From Luidia sarsii (taxonomy: Eukaryota > Echinodermata > Asteroidea > Paxillosida > Luidiidae): a DNA stretch of 64,000 nt. The stretch lies in the NCBI GenBank assembly GCA_949987565.1, contig OX465107.1, positions 8,933,721 to 8,997,720 of the forward strand, written 5' to 3'. Within the stretch, counting starts at the first letter, position 1. Each line of letters begins with the position of its first letter. Below are positions 47,159-59,000 of this stretch, in pieces. Both the position numbers and the translations under genes were made by a program. The notes beneath the pieces are model-generated. The model did no database searches. It was not told the origin of the DNA and saw only the letters and a program-made list of their open reading frames with translations.

Positions 47159-47639
47159 TGCTCCTGCTCAGGTGATGCTATGCCCACTGTGCAAACAATC
47201 ATTCATTCACATTCAAAATGTTAAATGTGGGTAATAATAATGATATAATCATCTGATTTTGGTATGAGAGTATAGGGTCTTACTCTTAGGTCCCAATACA
47301 AAGTAAGATTGTTTCAAATGGCTCAGTTACTTACACTGTACATGACTGTACATGTATGTTGTTGACCTCATAGACTACCCTATCACATTCACAAGTACAT
47401 TGTACATCTCCCATGTGGAGATACATGTACATATACACAATGTATATTTTAAAAAATACCATTTACTTTCAAAGTACTTTTTTTTTCAAAGTGCATCTTT
47501 TGTGCTTCAGGAGCAAATGGATTCACCAGTTCATTAGAACACCAATGATATGAGGACGGACAATTGTTCTGATGTAGTGGTTGTAACATTTGAGAAAGCA
47601 TACAGTACATGTAGCTGCTCAGCAAGAGGATCAAAGCTT

Positions 47640-48915
47640 CCCTAATGCTAGGAAAACTTGTCCTCAAATCCTCAATATCCTCAATACTATAGTACCTCAT
47701 TTATTAATAGAAAAATTACTCCAAATGAATATTACTCCTAAACTTGCCATGATTATTCATAATTTCCTTGTAGACAGACCGCAATGGGTGCAATGCAATA
47801 ATGTCACTTCAAGTATGAAGTCTCTGAGTCTTGGAGCTCCTCAAGGTTGTGTGATTTCTCCCATCTTATTCTCACTGTACACAAGTGACTGCAGGATCTC
47901 AGACTCTAACTGTGCAATAATCAATTATGCAGATGACACCGTCATCAGTGGATTTTTGCAAGATGATGTAGAATCAGTAGATGCGTACTTCCAACAAGTT
48001 GAACGGTTTGTCGATTGGTGTGACAGTCATTACCTGGTCTTGAATCTACACAAGACAAAAGAAATGATTTTTGATTTTCGGCGTTTTCGATCTAGCCATA
48101 ACTTCTTGGTCATACATGACCAGTGCATTGAGCAGGTCTCTGAATACAAGTATTTAGGTACAGTGATTGATGAGAAATTGAATTGGAATAGAAATTCACA
48201 AGTTGTTGCCAGCAAGGCTAGCCAGAGATTGTACTTTCTTAGGAAACTTAGGGAGTTTCATGTAGACAATAGCATCTTAGTACTCTTTTACCAGTCAGTG
48301 ATACAAAGTGTTCTTATATTCAATTTTCTGTGTACTTTTGGCAATCTCTCTCAAGTCAATGTAAAAAAACTTGTAAGACCGCACAAAATCGCCCAGAAAA
48401 TAACCCGATCAAACCTTCCCTCAATAGGTTCTTTGTATGAAAAACGCATTCTTCTGAAAGTCCACAGCATTATGTCTGACCACTCACACCCACTGCACCT
48501 TTCTTTGTGTTACAGTCGGTCTGGCGTTCGATTGTGTGTCCCCAAGACTATTCGCTCCCGGTTTAGGCAGTCGTTCATCCCAAACGCTATTCACATTTTC
48601 AATAGATACTCCAAGCGGTAGTTGACTATAATATATCATGGCTGAGCCTTTTTTACCCTATTGCCACAGACGTTGCATCTGCGTATATTAATGTTTTTAT
48701 GTGACTTTCTTGTGTATCCGTGGGTTTAGTTCGATAATTGTATTGGATGTGTATGTGTAATCTGTGTATTATTGATTTCTTACAGTATGAATATGCTTTT
48801 ATCACATGTTCTATTTTGTAACATGTTTTTTTTTCCCAGTGGAAGGCAAATTTCTACGTTTTTATGTGGATAATAAATTAAATCAATATATCAATATATA
48901 TATATCAATATATAA
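47640..48915 (+). mobile_element. 5'-truncated CR1/Rex1-like LINE
   Basis: Contains the reverse-transcriptase frame (stop at 48619-48621), about 220 bases of 3' UTR, then GTGGATAATAAATTAAATC and an AT-rich ATATCAATATAT tail. The end structure (TGGAAGGCAAATTTC followed by ATAATAAA and a short simple repeat rather than poly-A) is what CR1/Rex1-group elements show. The endonuclease half and the 5' end are missing. Confidence 0.8.
47680..48621 (+). pseudogene. LINE reverse transcriptase, truncated but frame intact
   Basis: Reverse transcriptase of a non-LTR retrotransposon. The frame is open from 47590, but family-like sequence begins at about 47680 (NTIVPHLLIEKLL). The motifs are in order: LGAPQGCVISPILFSLYTSD, then the catalytic NYADDTVISGF, then EYKYLGTVIDEKLNW. 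The rest is the thumb and C-terminal region to a natural stop. There is no ATG at the beginning and no endonuclease, so it cannot be an autonomous copy; the lack of stops in about 310 codons suggests recent arrival. Confidence 0.88.
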
Positions 48916-49841
48916 AATGAATAAAACAGAAGTTACCAGGACTGGCTAAGCTCTAACTCACTCTACGTACATGTACACTGTACATGTAGTATTTGTAGTA
49001 CATGTACGTGTACATTACATTTACATTTATCGTCATACTACATGTACAGTATCATGTACCGTATGTGTATGTACTACATACGTCATGTACAATGTAGTCC
49101 TTCACTTGACTTATTGATTCTGTACAAATAGTCATACTAAATCCAATCCTTCAACTATGAATGGTTTTCTATACTGAAATGATCGCATACCAATTATAAG
49201 TGTTTACACCACAATAATTATGATGATCGAGTACTGTGTTTTTGCTGTGCACTATATATAGCGTAGTGGCATTACTACTAACCCAAACCTATAGATGTAC
49301 ACTACATCATACATGAAGAAGGAAATTATTTGTTATCAAGTATACATTTACATAAATCCCAACAAAAAAATTGTGTTTAACAATAGGAAGGCAATGCTTT
49401 CCAGTTGCTGGAATGAAACTTAGCCAAACAATTGAAACCAAAGTGCAGTGAAACCAGAGTACTGTACAGTACACGTTCCGGTACTATTAAGGAAACCGCA
49501 TAACGGTACTGTGTCAGTCAAACACATGTACCAGGTACAGTACATTGCCCAAAAGAATTTACATTTTAAAGGTTTAATAAGGGATGCAGCCGTACATGTA
49601 TTGTATGTTAATTGGAACATGCTTGGAGCAAGGGAAACTCAGTTGGAGAAATTGCTAATTGTGCTCTTAATTTCTTGTCTTTTTTGTAATCTAGACTTGA
49701 AACTGGAGTATCACAGCATATGTAGCACGATGGTTTAGTTAAAACTGCGACTGTGCATATTGGAGATGTGCACTGCAGCAGAGGAAATCCACGACACAAG
49801 ATCTGGCCATGTAGTGCAGCTTGCAATGTGTTAGGGACAGG
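48916..49841. other. Region upstream of the ankyrin gene
   Basis: GTACATGTAC-rich repeats at 48965-49095. The presumed promoter or 5' UTR of the ankyrin gene lies in the last few hundred bases; an in-frame stop at 49812 precedes the chosen ATG. No core-promoter motif can be named. Confidence 0.4.
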
Positions 49842-50097
49842 ATGGCCAACTCGTCACAGTGCCGCATCACTTGTGGCAGCATCTTCTGGCAGGCCAACCT
49901 CACCTGCCAGAAGTATGTGCACGGCAATGCCAGGATCAGGTTTGAGGAGGTCTGGCCTAGTGGGGCCCAGCTGTCTGAGTTGTTAGACTGCCTCGGTGAT
50001 GTGGAACGCCAACACCTCTCAACTGTTTACTGCAAGCTTGCCCTGCGATGTGGACCAGTCCAGTTGTTGCAGGCATTACTCGATAAGAAGCTTATTG
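49842..50097 (+). CDS. Ankyrin gene exon 1
   Basis: MANSSQCRITCGSIFWQANL to LLQALLDKKLI, then donor GTAAGT; phase 1. Cysteine-rich for an intracellular N-terminus; no known domain recognised. Confidence 0.78.
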
Positions 50098-53000
50098 GTA
50101 AGTGTAGGGCCTACTCCAGTGTGGTTTCTCTAGGCAAGATGTGCTACATGTAATTTCCAAGGCATCTATTATACCATATCTTCTTTGCATTTTGCATAGA
50201 AACTGGCAGTTCACATTTGGTTGATGTTTTACTGTGTGATTCAAGCGATTTTTTTTTCACTGCGGTCGCCATTCTTATTATGCTGTGTACCATTTTGTCA
50301 GGATGGGTCTTTTAAATCGTGTGATGCAGCTCAACTTTCTAATAAACCTAGGCATTTCGGCGTTGCCACCAACTTGATGGCTATACCATTCGCACTATAG
50401 GATCCAAAATCCTAAATTCTTTGACCTCAGCAGCACAGCTATACTGTTATAGAATTTGACCTGCACTGGGTGAAGCCTATTGAATTGATGTGATGTGCAA
50501 CTTCATGGACTTACAGGCCTCTCTGTACCCCCTATAAATCCAAAAAATCTTACTTTAAAAATATAGAAGCTGTGATATTTTTGATCCTAGCAGGACCTTT
50601 CTTAAAAGGATTCTGTTCTTGAGAAAGGTCCTGTTAGGGTCAAACCATCTAACCTTCTTTTAAAGATTTGTAAAATTGTTCTAGTCAGGGAGCAGTTAGT
50701 GACAGTGGTTTTTGAAGAAAAAAGCTCTCTATTTTAGTGCATAAAAATTCCCCTTTAATCTGCCATATGGATTTGTTTACAGAGAGAAAGTACATGTAAA
50801 TCTTGTTTTTCAGTGGACCTGAAGAGAGATAGAATTCCCATTCATGAACTTATTTGTTCATTTCTGATTACTTTGTTGCAGCTTTAAGTCACACCTTTGC
50901 GAATGGCATGAGTCTGCTTCATGTGGCCTGTCTAGCATCCAACACAAAAGCTGTGTCACATCTCATCTCTCGTGGAATCTCTGTCAAAATAGCTGACAAT
51001 AGAGGTAAGCATAATTGTACATATAAAAGGTTAGATAATATGCATGCCATTTGTCTTCCCGTGGTCTGGTCATATTTGTATTAATATTTGTATTGTATTT
51101 GTATTGTATTTGTATTGTATTTGTATTGTATTTGTATTGTATTTGTATTGTATTAATATTTGTAGTCATATTGTACTAATTTAGTTTGACTTACACATTT
51201 CTATATCAGTCAGTTTAACTCATTCACTTTCAGAGTTCATCTGTGACTTCTGACAGAATTTATTTGCAAAAGGTTTACAACCAGCCACTGCCAGTGGCTT
51301 GTCGGCTGGAAGTGCACTTTGCTCTAGCTGCTGCAAGCGACTCGTCCTAGGGCAAGAGTTATTAAAGGGCCTGACATTTTGATTCTAGGGGTTCATTTTT
51401 CAAAGGCAGAATGAGATTCCTGCTAGGATTGAAACATCAGGTCCTCTGAATTTTGGAGATTTACAATTTTGGTCATTTAAGTCAGTTAACAAAACCGTTT
51501 CCGAAATTTATTAAGTTAAGAAGGTTCTACAATACAGCAGTTATATATATGTAGCTTTTGATTGAAGGTTGTACAGTGCATTGATCTTATGTGCATTTAT
51601 CTATTGATAAAATGTTTTGATGTCTCTTCTCAGTTAGGATGTGGCAACTTGTTACATGTTTCCGTAGCTGAAAAAGAAAGTAAGGAAATACAGGCACCCT
51701 TCTAGCAATAGTGCTGAGCAACTCAATGTGTCTGTGTACATTTCACTCACTTCATGGAACTATAATCATAGTACATGTACATGTACTACTTACATGTACC
51801 AGGGCTTGAAACATCCACTAAACCGTGGACCGAGTCTAGTGATTTCAGCGTCAGTCTAGTGCTGAGTGTGACTGCACTGGACCGGCTGTCTGTCTTGTGT
51901 TTTTTTCTTGCACCATGAACAAAATGCCACTCAAATATAACAGTTGAGGTCTGATTAATTGGTATGTTTTAAACTGTTAATATCATTACTTTATTGTGCC
52001 AGATTTCTTTAAAACATTTGACTTTGACCTGTATAAGTGAATGGCATTTTCTCATGCTATTCCTTTCATGGAATGCAGCATTTGGTGAGTTTTTTTATGG
52101 CACAGGTCTTGTAAAAATAGTTCAGGTCTACTGTTGTCTAGTACATTTTTTCTGAAATTCGAGCCCTGATGTACTGTGACAAAGTGACAAAAAAGGTCCC
52201 AAATTTCCTTCTCTGTCAACTTGTGTTTCAGGAAATGCCTGATTGATTCACATCATTGCATGAGTCATTCCGTATCCTGCTTTGTTGGGAAAACACACTT
52301 ACTGTACATGTAATAAAAACGTATTGGCGAAAAAACAGTGACTAATCATATACAGTTGTATAACATTTGCAGATGTAATGGGGTAATAAAGCAGATTTTA
52401 AAGTTGCGATGACATGTAACATTTGTTTGATCATTCAGGCTACCATTTCAAAAGTTTAGGTTCCGAAGGCCACTAGAGACAACACCAGGCCACCTGAAAC
52501 ATTTGGGTTAGTGGCCACCTGAAACCATTGGGTTAGTGGCCACCTGAAACCATTGGGTTAGTGGCCACCTGAAACCATTGGGTTAGTGGCCACCTGAAAC
52601 CATTGGGTTAGTGGCCACCTGAAATCATTGGGTTAGTGGCCACCTGAAACCATTGGGTTATTGGCCACCTGAGACCATTGGGTTAGTGGCCACCTGAAAC
52701 CATTGGGTTAGTGGCCACCTGAAACCATTGGGTTAGGGGCCACCTGAAACCATTCGGTTAGTGGCCACCTGAAACCATGGGGTTAGTGGCCACCTGAAAC
52801 CATGGGGTTAGTGGCCACCTGAAACCATGGGGTTAGTGGCCACCTGAAACCATGGGGTTAGTGGCCATCCAGAAACAACTTGGAAATCTATAGTCTTCCC
52901 TAAGGAACATAAGCAATCATTTTTACAATTGACCTGTGCTATTGTATCCCACAGGGCAAACGGCAGACCAGCTGTTTTCCTGCTTGCCAGACAGAAAGGG

Positions 53001-56000
53001 ACTTCCCATGCGTTACCCAGCCTCCCACAAACTGTTGAAGAAGCAGCCAGTCTCATTTGAAGAGAAACTGACAATCTTCAAGCTCACAACAGTTGAAGAT
53101 GCCTTTGAAGAGCTTCAATTCATGTTGCATGTATGTTTAACACCACTGTATTCTGGGTTAATGTGTCTCTCCGAGTGTTCAGCATTCAAAAATCTGGCTC
53201 TGACCCTTCTAAGTGCAGCTTACTAAGGATATTTAAGTTTCTGTCCTTTTTTGGGATAGAAAAAAAGACAATATTTCTGCATGGTCCCAGTTTTTTTTAC
53301 TCCACCAGAAAGTAGAAAGTTCTCAGAAAGTCAGTCATTTTCCCCATAAGTATGTATATATTATATATATATACATGTATGTTCCATTTTCTTGACTTTT
53401 TGGAATCTGTTGCTAGGGTGCAGGACAATAACATAGCTGACAGCAAAATGTATACACTCCTACATTACAAAGCCAGCTTCAAAGATCATCACTGCTTATC
53501 AGGAGGAAGTGTTTTTTTAGGATTCTGGAAAACTCATCAAATTCACCGACAAGAAATAATAATGATTGACTTTTGGACATGGCACTGTGCACATTTGAAT
53601 GCACCACACCACCAGCTCATAGATCAAGTGGTCCAGACTTCTTGACTTTACTAGAAAACTGGAGTCACAGTTTTGAATCCCACCTAAGCTGCAGTAAGGC
53701 AAAGCCTAAATGCATGCATGTGCTAACCATAAGCCGGGCAAACACATTGAATGAGTGGTTGGTTGTGGTTGGATTCACCAAACCACATGGATTCACCATA
53801 GATCACAATACCTACACTGTAGAAACATTACAAGCCCAATGGCAATCACAACTATGATGGGTTATCTACAGTATCATAATCATGCTCTGATGAATTGAAA
53901 GGCTTGGAAAATATTGATCTTGTTACCTAAATTATAATAATCATGTTTGATGTAGTAAACAGTGCTAACATTAAACTAACTTCAGTGGGAATTGAATAAC
54001 AATCTCTTTTTGAAAAACAAAACTTAGATTAAAAAATATTACTAGTATCATCTCAATCGTCTGTCCCTTTTGAATTCATGCCAGCGGGGCAATTGTTGTC
54101 TCAGCCTAAGCTTCTGCAGAATGTTCTTTACAATGAGATGCTTGTCTTGTCGGGCAGACTCTTGACTTTGACGTGAATCGAGACAAGGATTCCAACGGCG
54201 ACCTGCTGCTTCATCTGGCAGTTCAGCAAGGGATAGCTCAGCTGGCTCTGATCATGAACCTTGTGCTGGTGCACCAGGCCAGTGTGGAAGCCACAAACCA
54301 CAAGGGAATGACACCGCTAAGTATTGCTGCCCATCATGGACATAGCCTCCTTGTTGATGTAAGTTATTGTGTCTATAACCATTAACCACTTCACACCAGG
54401 TGTTTTTGCAGCGCCCACGATGCATCATTTTCAAATCTCGCTCGCTAAAACAATCGGAACAATATATTTCTGTGAAATAATAAATAAGTGTATATTATGG
54501 ATACAAGAGAGTAAAACTCAAAAGCAGATGGCAAAATGAAGACACTGGGTTTTGAATGTCAGGACTACTTTCATTTCAAAAATAGTAGACATCAAAGCAA
54601 AATGTATGGGTTGAGCTATGTACACCTCCAATCTTGTGATTGGTAGCCATGATCCCTTTCAATACATCGACATTGCCTTCTAGGTGCTGATTTGTCTGCT
54701 CTCTGCCGACCCCAATGCCCTAAGCCTGAATAAGTGGACGCCCGTCCATTTTGCAGCCAAGAAGAATCATGTCGCTGTCATTGAGTAAGTGTTGTGTGGA
54801 ATTCATTGTCATTGTCTCCAAACCAATAAGCCTTCCCAATGACCGTCTCGTTAGCACTGAATTGTTGTTAATCTCTGGAACTCTAACTTCAAACAAACAA
54901 AGGAATGGGACATGGAAATTTGTAAACAATTTTTTTTTTAAAGATTTTTTTTAAATTAGCAAGGAAAAATTTGACTGGACTGGGACTTGAACCTGAGACC
55001 TCTGGATTAACATACCAGTGCTCTTCTATCTGAGCTATCCAGCCCTTAGATGGTGGCCTTTCCTAACTAGTCTTTGCCGGGTGGGTGAGCCAGTCAGAAG
55101 CAATTCAAGGGCTGGATAGCTCAGATGGAAGAGCACTGGTGCATTAATCCAGAGGTCACAGGTTCGAGTCTTTGTCCAGTCATGGGGTTTTTTGCCAATT
55201 TTTCAATTTGTTCAAAAGTTCCCAGTCAGTTTTTCGTTATTTTTGTTTTAAATAGCCAAGATAATTTGACACAACTACCATTGAAACTGAAACCTCCTTA
55301 GCACTCTACTACTTGAGTTAACCATCCCTTAGGTGGAGGCCCACCCAAATAGTCAACTATTTGCCAGTGTGAGGGAACCACTCAGAAGGGCCATTTACAC
55401 TACACAAAATAAACGTGATATTTGGATATCGATTTGAATCACGATTCAAACTCCACTCTTTTTTTGTGTGGACACAATGAATGCGATTATCAGTGGGATT
55501 TGAATCTCAATTCGGACTCCACTAAAGCCGTGTCCGCACTGGACTTATTTTTTACCGAGCCCGTGGGTAACATTCCAATGGGTAAATCTTCCCGCCGTCC
55601 GCACTTGGACTTTTCGACTCTGGTAAACTAACCAAGACGATCGGTAAAACTAACCGACTCATGTACATGTGCATGTACTCTAGGTACACAAACACGTTGT
55701 TACATTGTACCCGGCACCCGCACGAGTCTTGCATACAGTATTGTAACGTGCGGGGCGCCGGATGTGGTTTTTTACCGAGTCGTTTACCGAGACGTCGTGT
55801 CCGGATTGGACTTATCGACTCGGTTAAACTGACCTGGTCAATTTAACCGGGCAGAAGTTGGTCGGTTAAACTACCCACTGGAGTCGGGTAAGTTACCTGG
55901 GAGGAAAACTTCCTGGGCTGTCCGCACTGGACTTAAAATGGTCAATTTACCCATTTGCTCGGTTAGTTTACCCATTTTAAGTCCAGTGCGGACGCGGCTT

Positions 56001-59000
56001 TAGAGTGAGACTTTTTTCAAATAATCACATCTTTTTTAATCCAACGATGCATTGCACTTGTGTGGCATTTCCTGCCAGCGGGCTTACTACCACTACCAAG
56101 AAGTGCAGCACAGGGTTTGTTTATCTTTTCAGTGTGACCATATAGCTAACTGCAATTGGCTCGCGATTATTTGCGACGCAATTTTTTAGCCTGTGTGGAC
56201 ATGACCCCCCCGAAAAAAAAATGTATTTTTTTTAATCGCGATTCAAATCGCGATTATTTTCGTAGTGAGAACGGTCCTACTGTCACATAGCTGTTAACTG
56301 TCATATATTTCCAAGGATTACACCTCCATTTACATTTAGATGCAAACAGCAATTAGTTGTAGACTCAGCTACATGTACAGCAGTTTTAGGAAAGCAGAAA
56401 GTGGATGAAGCTTTTTAAACTTATTTTCAAACAAAGGAAAGGCAAAGTGAGTGAAACCTGAGACCTCTGGTTAAATCTACCATGTACAGAATCTCTATGA
56501 GTGAGGGTGGATTTGAGTAGAGCCATTAACTCAGCTCTCTCAAAGGTTACCAGCTCTTTTGAGTGTCACTGTCATAAACCAAGTTATTGTCAAATAAACT
56601 GGTAAATTTTGGACAAATTTGAAAACTGGCAAAGAAAACTTCGGTCCAGTCAAAGTTTTTCCTTTGTTTGACTTGAATTGAAAAAAGCTGCATCCACCAG
56701 GTTTACAACAATTGGTTGCTGTGCATCTGAATATACGGTAGTTAATGGTTGAATTGCTTCTGACTGGCGCCCCCACCCTGGCAAAGACTTAGTTGACTAT
56801 TTCGGAAGGCTACCATCAAAGGGCTGGATAGCTTAGATGGAAGAGCACTGCTACATTAAATCCAGAGGTCTCGGGTTCAAGTCCCAGTCTAGTCAAAGTT
56901 TTCTTTGCCAACTATTCACAGCTCTTGTGAACTTATCAGGCAAACCTTCCAATCTCATCTAATTTAGTGACTCCTCTCAGAGCCACACTCACTCACATAC
57001 AAAGATGGTGCACACAGTGCCATCACAAACCTCTTACTGTACACAGTGAACCCACCGTGATGCAAATATCATTTAATCTTGGAAAGATTGCCATTAACTC
57101 TGCTGCCAACTGTCATAGGTGTCTGGCAAGAAGAGAGGCCGACCTGAATGTGGAGGACCAGTTTGGCATCAGGGCAGATGACATCGCACAGAGAATGGGC
57201 AATACAGACTGCCGGCTTGTCATTGAATCCCTCAGATATCAGCGTTGTCAACACCTTAGCTTCCTAGCCAGAAAGGTATGCACCTCTTCCCTTATATGAA
57301 GTCCTTTCCGTTGTCAGTTCGTGATTTTCAATTTAATTTCATATGATCAACATAGAAATGTAATCCTTGACAGGACTTAAGGACCTGAACAGATAGGAAG
57401 GGAGGGATGTGTTGAGATACAGATGACAGAAGATAATAGGAAGGTGATTAGCTAATGAACAGGCATGGGGTGTAATCATATCAGCTCTGATTTTTCAATT
57501 TCAGAAATTTGAACATTTTAACCATATCACCTATGCATCTGTCATGCTTTTGTTTTGAAATACATGCAGAAACACTTGCCTTATTTTCCAGAATGTAACT
57601 CTGACAGTTAATAAAAAGGCTTTGAAAGCAGCCATCGATTTTTCAAATACAGATGCCAGTTCAGAATGTGTAAAGACATAATTACTTCATTAGAGCTGTG
57701 ACTTACATTGGGAAGGATCCGCATTAGGGGACTACTACATGTACATGTGCATATGGTAGTCTCCTAATACTGCCATCCCTCTTATGTACCGGTACTTGTC
57801 CCTAAGTGATCCATGATGCTTCATGGACAGTACAGGGTCTACCCTCATGACCACCAGTCTGTGGTGTATGGGCCAGTCTTCACTTTGTCTCCGATACATG
57901 TGTTAACATCTCAGGAAACACTCTGTAGTCTGTATTTGAAGAGGTCTGGTCTGGAGACTACGGTACTTCTTAGAGAGACGATAAGGGAGACCACATATAT
58001 GTAGCTCATCAATAACTACTTGAGATGCCATCAGTCCAATGTGCCTAATAAGTTGCACCATTGTGCAACACGTATTGCTGAGACCTTATGTGCCATTGGA
58101 ATGAGTAATTAACTCCAAATTTCTATTAGCATTTCAATTCATTAAAAAGCATGTACTGTACACTAACTACCAAGACCGCATCTTTATTGCGTGTTCGAAT
58201 CACATCTGGGACACCAACTTTTAGCGGCGCAACTTAATTCAACGCTAGAATGAAAGTGTGGCTACTTCGCCGAGAAATAGTAACTATGGAGATGACAGAT
58301 CTAGTGATAGTATCAGAACTAAGGAATTAAGTTGAAAATCTTGATAAATCTTCAGATTTTGACACATGTATGTATGTATTCTGATAATTTGCATGGATTG
58401 GTGTGTGTTTGTGTGTGTATCTTCAGGGGAACATCACACCCAGTATGGTGCGTCCGTCTGATCTGTATAATGTGGACAGTGCAGGGTTGACATTGGTCAT
58501 GGTAGCTGCAGAGGCCAATCGCTGTGACAACCTGATGGTTTTACTGCACCTCCAGAAATGCCCAATCAACGCCCAAGAGACAAAGGTAGGTTGTCACCAA
58601 TTAAGTGTAAGACCCAGCTAGTCACTGAAGGCTTTCACTGATCAACATTCAGTGGTGTCTCATGCAAGTGGGAGAGACTGGCGGTATAATGTTGCGGAGC
58701 ATGTGGGCAGCAGACCGCATTGATCAACTTATTTTGTTCTTGTGCGATTGTTTCAGCGAGGTCTGACTTAAGCCGCATTTCCACTGGACCTATTTTGGTT
58801 AAACTCACCAAAACAATGGTTACCTTTCCCATTTGAACCCATATCCGCCTGACTGGTCACAGCCCATAAACAGTGTTCCTGCCTAGGCCCATTTGTTTGT
58901 TAAAAAAAAGTGCATTATGAGAGAAAATTGTCAATAATCGCTTTTCAAAAAATTAAAACCCAAACAAACTATACCTGTGGAAAGAGTATGAAATTTACTT

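Noticed and set aside
53352..53857. Overlapping 94-97-codon frames in ankyrin intron 3 as missing exons
   Set aside because: The phases of exons 3 and 4 already join, and the frames show no ankyrin pattern or good splice borders.
55109..55182. Functional tRNA gene
   Set aside because: Promoter boxes and acceptor pairing are present, but the anticodon arm is irregular, an inverted copy lies 64 bases away and relatives recur in the window; a tRNA-derived repeat is the better reading.
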